From Planococcus kocurii (lineage in GTDB: Bacteria; Bacillota; Bacilli; Bacillales_A; Planococcaceae), in contig NZ_CP013661.2 of the NCBI RefSeq assembly GCF_001465835.2, positions 3,278,501-3,342,500 on the forward strand: DNA of 64,000 nucleotides, written 5' to 3'. A program made the position numbers and the translations under genes. Positions 54,945 to 63,867 of the stretch are shown in pieces. The notes under the pieces are model-generated. The model worked only from the letters and a program-made list of their open reading frames with translations. It did no database searches and was not told the DNA's origin. Every line of letters begins with the position of its first letter. The first letter of the stretch is position 1.

Positions 54945-55259
54945 TTAAGAGGACTTTTTTTTCGTTTGAATTATTTCTGCGATAACGACACCAATCGTGA
55001 TACCCAATAGCACATTAATAAGCAAAGGACTTAAAAATTGATCGCGGAAAATAGTTGCAACTGTCAGTATGTAAAAAGCCACTTGTGAAGTTTTTGCAAC
55101 TGCCGGTAATGCGTCTTTCGGATAGCGCGTGCGGCCTAATTGAAAAACAAGGAAAGCCAGTAGTAAAACTAAATAATAGGGCCACGTTAAAACAGCGATC
55201 GTATTATTGATCACTGCGAAAATCAACAGCGGTATAAGATAAAACAATAGCGATTTCAC
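54945..55259 (-). CDS. four-helix membrane protein of unknown function
   Basis: 104 aa, about four membrane helices with a short cytoplasmic loop GRTRYPKDALPAV and a Lys-rich tail. Follows the 69-aa membrane gene by 20 bp and was probably cotranscribed. No family recognised. Confidence 0.65.
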   Translation of the reverse strand: MKSLLFYLIPLLIFAVINNTIAVLTWPYYLVLLLAFLVFQLGRTRYPKDALPAVAKTSQVAFYILTVATIFRDQFLSPLLINVLLGITIGVVIAEIIQTKKKSS

Positions 55260-55279
55260 GTTAAAAGCCTCATTTCTCC

Positions 55280-55489
55280 TTATTTTTTCATGTTATTTTG
55301 CTGTCTGCGAACTGCCAGCAAATAAAGATTGTAAATGGAAAAAATAACCGCGACGGTAACGATAACGACCGAAATCATCGGATAAACAGAAACTCCACTT
55401 TGCATCATTTCAATAATGCGGGAATAGACGATCCATGGTCCAATGACCAAAATGAAAATATCGAGTGCAGTACCAAGTTTTGTTCTCAT
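55280..55489 (-). CDS. two-helix membrane protein of unknown function
   Basis: 69 aa with two membrane helices and a basic end (VRRQQNNMKK). GGAGGAAC lies eight nt before ATG. First gene of a two-gene minus-strand unit with the 104-aa membrane protein. Confidence 0.65.
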   Translation of the reverse strand: MRTKLGTALDIFILVIGPWIVYSRIIEMMQSGVSVYPMISVVIVTVAVIFSIYNLYLLAVRRQQNNMKK

Positions 55490-55562
55490 GAGGTTCCTCC
55501 AATAAAAGATAATACATTTATCTTATCAGACTTTCGCTGAAGAGTATGCACAGAAACCAAAA

Positions 55563-55592
55563 CAGCCACCCTGAAAAGATAAGGGCGGCTGA
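55563..55592 (-). terminator. terminator of ypeP
   Basis: CAGCC-CCCT pairs with AGGG-GGCTG with one mismatch; TGTTTTGG follows on the minus strand. Confidence 0.6.
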
Positions 55593-55607
55593 CACAGTTT
55601 GGACAGA

Positions 55608-55997
55608 TTATTTATGTGCGCGAAGTTCAGTTCTGGCTAAGGCGTCGGCTGCCCGATTTTGAGAATCTGGAATCCATTTGATAAAACAAAAATCAAATTG
55701 GTCGCCGAGTTCAAGCGCGTGTAAAAGCAATGGCTTAAACTTAGCATTTTTGATGCCTCTTTTTTCAAAAGCGTTTACCGCTACTTGGGAATCAGATTTA
55801 ATCGATACCATTCCAGATGTTAACCCTATTGCTAGTTCCAATCCCTTTACGAGCGCGGTGAATTCCGCAGTATGGTTGTCCATTTCACCCACATATTCGC
55901 TCCAGTGAATCAAATGGCCTTCCCCTCGAATAAAAACACCGACTGCACTTACTTGAGGTGAACCCGCAGTCGCCGCATCCACAAACACTTCAAGCAT
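55608..55997 (-). CDS. ypeP: RNase HI-like protein
   Basis: 129 aa. All four acidic active-site residues of RNase H are present: Asp7 (VFVDAAT), Glu45 (HTAEFTAL), Asp69 (SIKSDSQVA) and Asp118 (RAADALAR). Would cleave RNA in RNA-DNA hybrids. Belongs to the B. subtilis YpeP group; the neighbours (YpdP-like transporter, YpeQ) match the B. subtilis region as remembered. Start eight bp after the ypdP stop, so same operon. Confidence 0.88.
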   Translation of the reverse strand: MLEVFVDAATAGSPQVSAVGVFIRGEGHLIHWSEYVGEMDNHTAEFTALVKGLELAIGLTSGMVSIKSDSQVAVNAFEKRGIKNAKFKPLLLHALELGDQFDFCFIKWIPDSQNRAADALARTELRAHK

Positions 55998-56005
55998 CTG
56001 ATCAC

Positions 56006-56689
56006 CTACTTTTCGTCAATGGGTTTGATGATTTTTGCCAAATAGCCGAAAGGCGTAGCCATGACAGAAACAATAAACTTCAATACATATGTCGAGATGA
56101 AAATTTGAATCCACACATCAAACGGAAAAACTCCCCAAAATGCAATGGATGTAAAAATTAACGTATCCAACAACTGACTAATCAACGTAGAGCCGTTATT
56201 GCGGATCCAAAACTGGCTGTCTTTTGGAAACATTTTGCGCAGTGCACTGAAGATGATGACATCCAGATGCTGACTGGCGAGATAAGCTACCATGCTACCA
56301 ATAGCAATTTGCGGAATTAAACCAAAAATGGTTTCCAACGAATCTTGTGCGAAATCACTGTCATCCGGTATGAACTTAATCCCGAACTGCATGACTAGTA
56401 CCATAATGAGCAAAGAAGAAAAACCAAGCCAGACAGCTTTTTTGGCTTCTTTTTTGCCATATTTCTCGTTCAATATATCGGTCGCGAGAAAAGTCGAAGC
56501 ATAAAGGCTGTTGCCTAAAGTTGCTGTCAATCCTATGATTTCGATCGTCTTCGTTACTTGGATATTAGCCAAAACGGTCGAAATAGCTACCCACGCAAAC
56601 AATCCAGTCTTTCCGAAAAATTTATACATGATTACTAACAGAACAAAATTGAACAAGGCAAAGCCAAGTCCCCAAAATTCATTAAACAA
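56006..56689 (-). CDS. ypdP: queuosine precursor transporter (YhhQ/VUT family)
   Basis: 227 aa with about six membrane helices and the family segments NIQVTKTIEIIGLTATLGNSLYASTFLATDILNEKYG and RNNGSTLISQLLDTLIFTSIAF. Imports preQ1 or preQ0-type bases for queuosine synthesis. TTG start at 56689, five nt after AAGGAGGA. The ribosome site is the 3' end of a preQ1-I riboswitch, which independently supports the substrate. Cotranscribed with ypeP. Confidence 0.93.
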   Translation of the reverse strand: MFNEFWGLGFALFNFVLLVIMYKFFGKTGLFAWVAISTVLANIQVTKTIEIIGLTATLGNSLYASTFLATDILNEKYGKKEAKKAVWLGFSSLLIMVLVMQFGIKFIPDDSDFAQDSLETIFGLIPQIAIGSMVAYLASQHLDVIIFSALRKMFPKDSQFWIRNNGSTLISQLLDTLIFTSIAFWGVFPFDVWIQIFISTYVLKFIVSVMATPFGYLAKIIKPIDEK

Positions 56690-56696
56690 AATACGT

Positions 56697-56738
56697 CCTC
56701 CTTAGTTTTGGTAAAGCGGGAATTTGCGAACCGCTTGG
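56697..56738 (-). promoter_or_regulatory. preQ1-I riboswitch, translational
   Basis: P1 arms AAGCGG (56736-56731) and CCGCTT (56719-56714) enclose the loop TTCGCAAATTC, followed by an A-rich strand TACCAAAACTAAGGAGG. This matches the small preQ1-I aptamer, closest in loop style to the Thermoanaerobacter one (GTCGCAGTAACC, then CAAAACAAGG). The pseudoknot would take up the AAGG of the Shine-Dalgarno sequence, switching off transporter synthesis when preQ1 is bound. Confidence 0.85.
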
Positions 56739-56760
56739 TACCGTAAAAATGTCCTCAGTT

Positions 56761-56789
56761 AGTATAACTATTGTTGGAATAAAAAACAA
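56761..56789 (-). promoter_or_regulatory. promoter of the riboswitch-ypdP-ypeP transcript
   Basis: On the minus strand TTGTTT (-35) and TATACT (-10) are 17 bp apart. Transcription would start near 56754, about 16 nt before the aptamer. Confidence 0.65.
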
Positions 56790-56835
56790 ATGCGTAGTAG
56801 AATGAAGAAATGACGATTTGCAGTGAGGTGACAAA

Positions 56836-57036
56836 GTGAAAAAAATGTCTATTATTAACGAAATTGATGAAATGATGACCACATACTGTGAAGGTTGCTT
56901 TGTGAAATCTCAGCTTCGCAAAGATGAAGGAAAGACCGCTGCTCATAGATTTTGTATTAGCAATTGTACAGTTGGAAGTCAACTGCAATTCCTTGGAAAC
57001 GAACTGAATAAAGTCGGAACCGGCAGCAAAGCGTAA
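56836..57036 (+). CDS. ypeQ: small zinc-finger protein
   Basis: 66 aa. YCEGCFVKSQLRKDEGKTAAHRFCISNC gives a Cys-x2-Cys ... His-x2-Cys-x3-Cys metal site. GTG start behind GAGGTG. Resembles the YpeQ zinc-finger family, and sits as expected near ypeP and cspD. Likely nucleic-acid or protein binding; the function is unknown. Confidence 0.8.
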   Translation: MKKMSIINEIDEMMTTYCEGCFVKSQLRKDEGKTAAHRFCISNCTVGSQLQFLGNELNKVGTGSKA

Positions 57037-57058
57037 CGACTGGTTGTTCTTCAAAACT

Positions 57059-57099
57059 ATAAAAAGCAGAGACGGAATTCCCGCCCCTGCTTTTTTCTA
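57059..57099. terminator. bidirectional terminator between ypeQ and cspD
   Basis: AAAAAGCAG-(A)GACGG... pairs with ...CGCCC-CTGCTTTTTT. Confidence 0.75.
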
Positions 57100-57104
57100 T
57101 TAGT

Positions 57105-57314
57105 TTATTCTGAATCAATTTGGATAACATTTGCAGCCTGAGGTCCACGGTTGCCATCAATAATATCGAACGATACAGTTTTGCCTTCATTCAATGTTCG
57201 AAATCCTTCACCTTGGATGCCGGTAAAATGAACAAATACATCATCACCGTCATTATACTCAATAAATCCGTAACCTTTTTCTGAGTTAAACCATTTCACT
57301 GTTCCCTGGTGCAT
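57105..57314 (-). CDS. cspD: cold shock protein
   Basis: 69-aa single CSD domain with both RNA-binding motifs: KGYGFIEY (RNP1) and VFVHFTGI (RNP2). Starts [16 protein letters not shown] at 57314 follows GGGGG at seven nt; the in-frame upstream ATG at 57344 is not family-like. Single-stranded nucleic-acid chaperone. Confidence 0.93.
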   Translation of the reverse strand: MHQGTVKWFNSEKGYGFIEYNDGDDVFVHFTGIQGEGFRTLNEGKTVSFDIIDGNRGPQAANVIQIDSE

Positions 57315-57479
57315 GCGAGTTCCCCCTATTATTGAGTATGTCATGGACCTATAGACGCCATGTTATGGATGGGTATACTATACATGAAGCCTATGGAAAC
57401 GTCAATAATCGTTGGGAATACAGGCATTTTGCTTCAACTTCAGGTTATAATAGAAGAAACAAGCGATTGGAGCGGAAGT

Positions 57480-58115
57480 ATGGACCAGGAAAAAATCAAG
57501 CAATGTCGCAATGAGGTTAAGAAAATCTATGAACAGTTTGATGCTAGCCATGATTGGCAGCATATCGAACGGGTCATGAAAAACGCCAAAATGATTTTGC
57601 AACAAGAAACAGCAGATGCATTTATAGTCGAATTGGCCGTACTTTTACATGACGTTTCGGACCCGAAGTATAAAAAGCCCGAGGAAGACTTGGAGCGTGA
57701 TATTCTGAATCGTTTAGAACTTTCAGATGCTCAGCGCCAAGAGATTCAGAAAGTTATTGAATCGGTTTCTTTTAAAGGCGGCAATGGCAAACCGGCAACG
57801 AGCATCGAAGCGAAAATCGTCCAAGACGCTGACCGATTAGATGCTATTGGTGCAATCGGGATCGCGCGAGCATTTGCTTACGGTGGGGCAAAGGGACGTA
57901 AGTTGTACGACTGGAACGAACAGGCACGTACAAAAATGACGGAAAATGAATACCGCGAAGCGCAAACCAGTAGCGTCACACATTTTTATGAAAAGCTTTT
58001 ATTGTTGAAAGACCAAATGACTACGGAAACGGGTAAGCACATGGCTGAAGAGCGCCATGAATTTATGCTAATCTTTTTAAAGCAACTACAAACAGAAACG
58101 GATGGGAATAAATGA
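57480..58115 (+). CDS. ypgQ: HD-domain phosphohydrolase
   Basis: 211 aa. Metal-binding HD residues in SHDWQHIERV, LLHDVSDP and QDADRLDAIGAIGIARAFAYGG. B. subtilis YpgQ is a known (d)NTP pyrophosphohydrolase of this kind. ATG at 57480 follows GGAGCGGAAG; 40 upstream in-frame codons look non-coding. Overlaps the ABC-F gene by ATGA. Confidence 0.88.
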   Translation: MDQEKIKQCRNEVKKIYEQFDASHDWQHIERVMKNAKMILQQETADAFIVELAVLLHDVSDPKYKKPEEDLERDILNRLELSDAQRQEIQKVIESVSFKGGNGKPATSIEAKIVQDADRLDAIGAIGIARAFAYGGAKGRKLYDWNEQARTKMTENEYREAQTSSVTHFYEKLLLLKDQMTTETGKHMAEERHEFMLIFLKQLQTETDGNK

Positions 58116-59989
58116 GCCACTTAAATATTACGAAGTTAACGAAAACTGTTGGAGCAAAAACATTATTCAAGGATGTCGAATTTTCATTATATCCAGGAGA
58201 ACGCGCAGGTTTAATCGGCGTAAACGGTACAGGGAAATCGACTTTAATGTCAATACTAGCGGGATCAATGGATGCAGATAATGTTGTCATGGACCACCCG
58301 AAAAAATATCAAATTACGTATTTAATGCAAGAACCTGAATTTGATGAATCATTGACTGTACTCGAAACAGTTTTCTCAGGGAAATCCCCGATTTTAGCAT
58401 TAAACCGTGCTTATGAAAATGCCTTGAAAAATATGATGGTCGATTCAAGTTCTACACAATTACAAGACGAGTTGATGGATATTCAAGAAAAAATGGAACA
58501 AGAAAATGCATGGGATATTAATGCCTTGGCCAAAACCGCACTGTCAAAACTAGGGATCGATATGTATGACCAAGTAGTACGTGAATTATCAGGCGGTCAG
58601 CGTAAACGTGTGGCTCTTGCGAAAGCATTGATTGAACCAGCAGATTTGATTCTTCTGGATGAGCCAACAAACCATTTGGACGCGGTGTCAACTGAATGGC
58701 TGCAAGAAACCCTGTTGCGCATGGGTTCAGCTATGCTTTTTGTCACGCATGATCGGTATTTCTTGGATGCGGTTTCTACACATATTTTCGAAATAGCAGA
58801 CCAAACCATGTACACGCACAAAGGCAACTACGGCGATTATTTGGAAAACAAAGCGATTCGTGATGAAATGAATGCATCGTCTCAGCAAAAATTAGAAAAC
58901 CGTTTCCGTTCTGAGTTAAAATGGATTCGCCGCGGTGCAAAAGCTCGTTCGACTAAACAAAAAGCGCGGATTCAGCGTTTCGATGAAATCAAAGAAAACG
59001 TGCAAAAAGAAAACGACAATACATCGCTTGAACTATCCATGCAAAGCCAGCGACTTGGCAAGAAAATCATTGAAGGCCAAGACATGGGCGTTGCTTATGG
59101 GGACAAACAAATCTTCAGCGGCTTTGATTTCCTGTTGCAAGGTGGAGATCGCATTGGAATTGTTGGACCAAATGGTGCCGGGAAATCGACGTTGATGAAA
59201 ATGCTTGCCGGAGAATTAGAACCAACTTCAGGAAAAATGGAATACGGCAGTACCGTGAAAATTGCTCACTTTACACAGCATTTGCCTGAAATGGATGAAT
59301 CGCAGCGCATGATTGAATACATTCAAGAAACGTCGAGTGATTTTGAAGCAGAAAAAGGTGTTCGTTTATCGGCAACTCAAATGCTTGAACGTTTCCTATT
59401 CCCGTCAAATGGTCACGGCACGCAAATTGGTAAATTATCAGGCGGCGAGCGAAAGCGTCTGTATTTATTGAAATTATTGATGGAACAGCCGAATATCTTA
59501 TTCCTCGATGAGCCGACAAACGATTTGGATATCCAAACACTATCTGTTTTGGAAGATTTCTTAGAAAACTTCCCAGGCGTAGTTATTACAATTTCGCATG
59601 ATCGCTTTTTCCTTGACCGCATTGCCCAGAAATTGTGGACAACAGGAACAGGAAAAATCGAAGAATATCAAGGTCTTTACTCTGAGTTTATTAAAGAAAA
59701 AAATAATCCGGTTGAATTAGCTGAACAACAGCTTGTTGAAACGGAAGTCGCACAACCAGCCAAAGTTAAAAAGAAAATGACCTACAAGGAGCAGCAGGAA
59801 TACAACGGTATTCTTGATAAAGTTGCACAAACAGAAGCGAAGATTGAAGCTCGTGAGGAAGAAATGGCTTTAGCTGGGGCCGATTACGATAAATTGCAGA
59901 AATTGACCGAAGAAGTCAATGGATTAACTGCTGAGTATGACGCGTTAATTGAACGTTGGACTTATCTTCAAGAAATAGCAGAAACATGA
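58112..59989 (+). CDS. ABC-F ATPase, Uup/YfmR-like
   Basis: 625 aa with two ABC cassettes in tandem: Walker A GVNGTGKST and GPNGAGKST, signatures LSGGQRKRVALAKAL and LSGGERKRLYLLKLL, Walker B LILLDEPTNHLD and ILFLDEPTNDLD. No membrane domain. The inter-domain linker (about 240-310) is basic. A C-terminal coiled coil from about 555 (KKKMTYKEQQEY... ) is the Uup-type DNA/ribosome-binding tail. Acts on ribosomes, probably relieving stalling. Translationally coupled to the HD hydrolase. Confidence 0.92.
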   Translation: MSHLNITKLTKTVGAKTLFKDVEFSLYPGERAGLIGVNGTGKSTLMSILAGSMDADNVVMDHPKKYQITYLMQEPEFDESLTVLETVFSGKSPILALNRAYENALKNMMVDSSSTQLQDELMDIQEKMEQENAWDINALAKTALSKLGIDMYDQVVRELSGGQRKRVALAKALIEPADLILLDEPTNHLDAVSTEWLQETLLRMGSAMLFVTHDRYFLDAVSTHIFEIADQTMYTHKGNYGDYLENKAIRDEMNASSQQKLENRFRSELKWIRRGAKARSTKQKARIQRFDEIKENVQKENDNTSLELSMQSQRLGKKIIEGQDMGVAYGDKQIFSGFDFLLQGGDRIGIVGPNGAGKSTLMKMLAGELEPTSGKMEYGSTVKIAHFTQHLPEMDESQRMIEYIQETSSDFEAEKGVRLSATQMLERFLFPSNGHGTQIGKLSGGERKRLYLLKLLMEQPNILFLDEPTNDLDIQTLSVLEDFLENFPGVVITISHDRFFLDRIAQKLWTTGTGKIEEYQGLYSEFIKEKNNPVELAEQQLVETEVAQPAKVKKKMTYKEQQEYNGILDKVAQTEAKIEAREEEMALAGADYDKLQKLTEEVNGLTAEYDALIERWTYLQEIAET

Positions 59990-60014
59990 TCTATTAATTG
60001 CAGGAGGGATTTTT

Positions 60015-61145
60015 GTGAAAATTTTAACGATTGAACCGACACCAAGCCCGAATACGATGAAAGTGATCATCGACCAGGAATTGCCATTTGGCAAAAGTCA
60101 TAACTACACGAAAGATAAGTTAGAAGGTGCATCTGAAGAAGTGCAGCAGTTGCTAGCGATTGACGGTGTAAAAGGCGTTTACCACGTAGCTGATTTTTTG
60201 GCAGTCGAGCGCATCTCTAAATTCGATTGGGAAATTATTTTGACGCAGGTCCGGAATGTTTTTGGCGAAGACCGTCAGCATAGTGGAGAAGAAGTCCAAT
60301 TAGACGAGCATTTTGGGGAAATTTATGTCCATGTGCAACAATTCAAAGGAATTCCACTGCAAGTCAAAGTGTTCGATAATAGTTCAGAACAACGCTTTGG
60401 TATGCCAGAACGTTTTGTCGCGGCGATGAAGCAAATTTTGGACCCGACAGAAGAAAACTACCTCATGCAGCGTAAATGGGTAGATTATGGCGTTCGCTAT
60501 GGGGATAAAAGTGAAATTGGCAAAAGCCTGATGGAAGAAATCGAAGCTGCGTATCCACAAGAACGATTAGTTGCAATGACGACGAAAGAAGATGCAGCTC
60601 AAGCTGAGTCAGCCCCTCGTGGTCAAAGAGTGTCAGTAGAAGACTTTGATGCACCCGACTGGGAAACTCGCTTTCAGCTACTTGATCAAATGATTGAGGC
60701 AGATGTTGATGATTTACCGTTACTGGCAGCGGCATTAAACGATGAAAAAATGTCGATTCGTCGTCAAGCCGCTATTTTCCTAGGCGACGTTAAAGACAAA
60801 GCTGTTGTGCCCTATGTTGAACGTGCGATGAAAGACAAGAGCTGGGCTGTCCGCAGAACAGCAGGCGATACCATCAGCGATCTCGGTTTTGAGGAATTTG
60901 AGCCGGTTATGCTTGAAACCTTACGTGATAAAAACAAATTGGTTCGTTGGAGAGCAGCGATGTTCCTCTATGAAACAGGAACAGAAGCCGCTTTACCAAG
61001 TCTGAAGCAAGCCGAAAATGATCCGGAGTTTGAAGTGAAACTACAAATCAAAATGGCAATTGCACGTATTGAAGAAGGCGAAGATGCAAAAGGGTCGGTT
61101 TGGAAACAAATGACCGAAGCGCGTCAAGCGATAAAAGAGGAATAG
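60015..61145 (+). CDS. ypgR: YpgR/CvfC-like protein, NifU-N plus HEAT repeats
   Basis: 376 aa. N-terminal Nfu-N domain (LTIEPTPSPNTMKVIID...GVKGVYHVADFLAVER), a middle linker domain, and HEAT-like repeats from about 215 (LAAALNDEKMSIRRQAAIFLGDVKD, AMKDKSWAVRRTAGDTISDLG, LRDKNKLVRWRAAMFL). The Staphylococcus homologue is called conserved virulence factor C; molecular role unclear, perhaps Fe-S handling. 25 bp after the ABC-F gene, AGGAGGG site. Confidence 0.9.
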   Translation: MKILTIEPTPSPNTMKVIIDQELPFGKSHNYTKDKLEGASEEVQQLLAIDGVKGVYHVADFLAVERISKFDWEIILTQVRNVFGEDRQHSGEEVQLDEHFGEIYVHVQQFKGIPLQVKVFDNSSEQRFGMPERFVAAMKQILDPTEENYLMQRKWVDYGVRYGDKSEIGKSLMEEIEAAYPQERLVAMTTKEDAAQAESAPRGQRVSVEDFDAPDWETRFQLLDQMIEADVDDLPLLAAALNDEKMSIRRQAAIFLGDVKDKAVVPYVERAMKDKSWAVRRTAGDTISDLGFEEFEPVMLETLRDKNKLVRWRAAMFLYETGTEAALPSLKQAENDPEFEVKLQIKMAIARIEEGEDAKGSVWKQMTEARQAIKEE

Positions 61146-61147
61146 TA

Positions 61148-61190
61148 GAAAAGACCCGTGACTAAACAGTCACTGGCCTTTTTTTTTGCT
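61148..61190 (+). terminator. terminator of the ypgQ-ypgR operon
   Basis: AAAGACCCGTGACT pairs with AGTCACTGGCCTTT, then T9. Confidence 0.85.
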
Positions 61191-61296
61191 TATTGGCTGC
61201 TTGGAACTGCATTAAATGTTTCCTCATTGCTGTTAAGAGGTAAAGTGCTGGTAATCAAACTAATTATAATAGTTGCTATACGAGGAGGAAATAAAT

Positions 61297-61599
61297 ATGT
61301 CAAACAATGTTTTTTCAATGGAGATTTTATACAGCGGAAAATATGAATCATGGGAGTTTGAAAATCGACAAAAACGCGATGTTTTTTATGAGCAAGTCGT
61401 TCAGCAGTTTGCTGATCAAAAAATAAATGGTCAAGAGGAAGGGATCGATGATACACGCATTGTCCAACTGTCTTCTAACAATCTGAAAATCCAAGAAAAT
61501 GGAGAATACGCTCAGGATACAACGTATGAATGGTTTGAGTACGATGTATTTAGCCAAATGTTGGACTTTATTAACAACAAGTATAACCAAAGCGAGTAA
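61297..61599 (+). CDS. hypothetical acidic protein
   Basis: 100 aa, acidic and rich in aromatic residues (MEILYSGKYESWEFENRQKRDVFYEQVVQQFADQ... FEYDVFSQML). No signal peptide or membrane helix. GAGGAGG seven nt before ATG at 61297 makes it a real gene. No family recognised. Confidence 0.65.
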   Translation: MSNNVFSMEILYSGKYESWEFENRQKRDVFYEQVVQQFADQKINGQEEGIDDTRIVQLSSNNLKIQENGEYAQDTTYEWFEYDVFSQMLDFINNKYNQSE

Positions 61600-62025
61600 G
61601 TTTGTTAGAAAATAAATTTTTAAATGCAATCAAATATAAAATGATAAAGTGTAGAAGTACAAAGACTCGGTGAATAAAGATGTCTTTTGAATATTTTTTA
61701 AAAAGCTATTGCTTTTTTTACTTAGACTTACAAAGCTAGTACTAAAGAATTAATGAGTTAAAACGATGCCGATAAATAGTCAGAGCATACTGAAAATATC
61801 TAAAACTACCCAATTCGGGTAGTTTTTTTATTGCTAGAAATATGTGATAGGCTATTTCGGGTTATCATAAATATAGAGCAGAATAGGTATTTAAAATCAC
61901 TTTATATAACAAAAGGCATAAAGTTATTTATTTTTAATAAAAAAAATAAAAAATATTAGGTCCATGTATACGTTTGTTGTTGTTAAATTTATGATATCTT
62001 GTAAGTATACATAGGAGGGTTACAG
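61600..62025. other. intergenic region with isolated terminator
   Basis: About 430 bp without a gene. A clear hairpin AAAACTACCC-AATTC-GGGTAGTTTTTTT lies at 61803-61832, 200 bp past the previous stop; it may end a long 3' tail or a small RNA. The last 100 bp are very AT-rich. Confidence 0.5.
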
Positions 62026-62232
62026 GTGAATCTTACGGTCAATGGAGTAGTATTGAGTCAAAAAAGAAGTGCACTTATCGTTAGAGAATTAATAAGAGAG
62101 TCTGTCGCAGAACATGCGAAAGACGTAGAAGAGTATTTAAAGGATTATCAGGTAGAAGACTTAGGAAGTTCGATTATTCTTCGTCCGCCGTCAATTGAAG
62201 GAATTCAAATTTCATTATTCAAGTCATCCTGA
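62026..62232 (+). CDS. small hypothetical protein
   Basis: 68 aa (MNLTVNGVVLSQKRSALIVRELIRESVAEHAKDVEEYL...). GTG start six nt after AGGAGGG. The helical N-terminal half and the beta-like end (GSSIILRPPSIEGIQISLF) suggest a small folded domain. A short G-U-containing hairpin with U-run (62219-62245) overlaps the stop and acts as terminator. No family recognised. Confidence 0.6.
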   Translation: MNLTVNGVVLSQKRSALIVRELIRESVAEHAKDVEEYLKDYQVEDLGSSIILRPPSIEGIQISLFKSS

Positions 62233-62519
62233 GGGGTGGCTTTTTATATTGTGTGGAAAAAGAAGCTATCTGCTATTTTAGTGTAGGTAAATCTTAGAAA
62301 ACTAGATAGGCAAGGCGTTTTTAATGACTGCTTAGCGTTCAGAAAAATGAGCATACTCTTGATTTTGTTTAAGAGTTCACTGATGGTTAAGTGATTTTAA
62401 AAAAATTATGTGTTAAAAAAACGAATGATTGATCTAGGAATGGCGATTAAGGTATTCCAAACCAATGAAAAAACAATTTCAAAAATTACCCCTATACTAA
62501 GGTCCATAAATAAATCAGT

Positions 62520-63290
62520 AAAACAGTTTTCTCTCTTCTGCTTGTTCTTTTTCTTCTTCATTGGTGGTCTCCTTGTCATGTTCTTCTAATTCGGCAAGGC
62601 GTGTCTTTGTATACGTAATCCTTTTGTCGCTTAAAAAGCATGGACCGACTGTAAAGAGCGTTGTAATGCCGTAACAACTGTAAACTTTTTCAACGGGGTC
62701 GTTGATTGGGTAAACCGATAGTTTTTCCGGTTGGAGATTTTACGCTTCTTTTTGTATCTGTTGCAGCAAATCGATTAATCCTTTTCCTCTGCCTTCTTCG
62801 ATTGAGGCGAAATTTTCTAGTTTCCCTTGACTGCCATGAGCAAATAAGCAGGCAATCGGACATAGTACTCCTTTGTATCTTAATTAGGTAATGACAGTAG
62901 CGATTATCGGCAAATTCAGATTCAAGTGCCTTTTCGCGAACTGCTTTTCCTCCGAATTCTTTAATCTGACATCCTATCCATAGTGCTTCGTAATAATTCT
63001 CGGAAGTTACTCTTTCTATTATCGCATCTTTACGTAAAGGGAGCAGGGGTGTTTTCTGATTCCATGGCTGAATAGGCTGTAAAGACGTTCAAACCGAAAG
63101 TCTTTTTTCTGCAACTGAGTTATAAACGTTGTTAGAGACCGAACATTATCTAAGTGAAATCCAGGGACAATGTTTGAGCATTTGTAAAATGAGACCACTT
63201 CACCGATCGCTTCTTTAGGAAAGCTCGGCTCTTTGTTGAGTTTGGTGTAATCTGTCTTTTCAATAATACGACTCTAGTCTCCTTTAATGA
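62520..63290 (-). pseudogene. degraded GNAT-like acetyltransferase
   Basis: On the minus strand consecutive fragments in shifting frames read KTDYTKLNKEPSFPKEAIGE, then ERVTSENYYEALWIGCQIKE, then ENFASIEEGRGKGLIDLLQQ, then a TAA, then KLSVYPINDPVEKVYSCYG and LSDKRITYTKTRLAELEEH. The RGKGLIDLL and YPINDPVEKVYSCYG parts look like a GNAT acetyl-CoA loop and end. At least two frameshifts and a stop mean it is dead. It fills the otherwise gene-free 1.1 kb before the bacilliredoxin gene. Confidence 0.6.
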
Positions 63291-63429
63291 ATGTTCCATT
63301 ATCTATTCCTTTTAAGTAAACTCCTATTCAAATCCTTTCACGATGAAATTACCAACAAACTAGGTTACACTGAAATAGATAGGAAACAATATATTGAGAA
63401 AATCGATTTTAAAGAAAAGAGGCGAAAGC

Positions 63430-63867
63430 ATGAACGCATATGATGAGTACATGAAAGGCATTGTCGTGCCTATGCGCCAGGAGTTGACTGGAGCAGGATT
63501 TAAAGAATTATTGACAGCAGAAGAAGTCAATGAACATATGAGCAGTGCTAAAGGAACGAGTCTTGTTGTGATTAACTCTGTTTGTGGTTGTGCAGCAGGT
63601 TTAGCGCGTCCAGCAGCTATTGGAGCCATTCAAGCTGTGGAAGCAAAACCAGATCATTTAGTGACCGTATTTGCAGGTCAAGATAAAGAAGCAACTGCAC
63701 AGATGCGCAATTACTTTGAAGAAGTGCTACCATCGTCTCCATCGATTGCCGTATTAAAAGACGGTGAATTGGCTCATTTTATTCCACGTGAACAAATTGA
63801 AGGCTACCCAATGGAACAGATTCGCGATCATTTGTCGCAAGTTCTTGAACAGGTGGCAGCTCAGTGA
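63430..63867 (+). CDS. brxB: bacilliredoxin, BrxA/BrxB family
   Basis: 145 aa thioredoxin-fold protein with the family site VCGCAAGLARPAA (Cys52-Gly-Cys54). In other Bacillales it removes bacillithiol from S-bacillithiolated proteins. ATG at 63430 (MNAYDEYM) matches the family start and follows AGAGGCGAAAG. Its presence with GshAB at 18.7 kb raises the question of two thiol systems. The stop overlaps the next gene (GTGA). BrxA and BrxB cannot be told apart firmly here. Confidence 0.9.
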   Translation: MNAYDEYMKGIVVPMRQELTGAGFKELLTAEEVNEHMSSAKGTSLVVINSVCGCAAGLARPAAIGAIQAVEAKPDHLVTVFAGQDKEATAQMRNYFEEVLPSSPSIAVLKDGELAHFIPREQIEGYPMEQIRDHLSQVLEQVAAQ

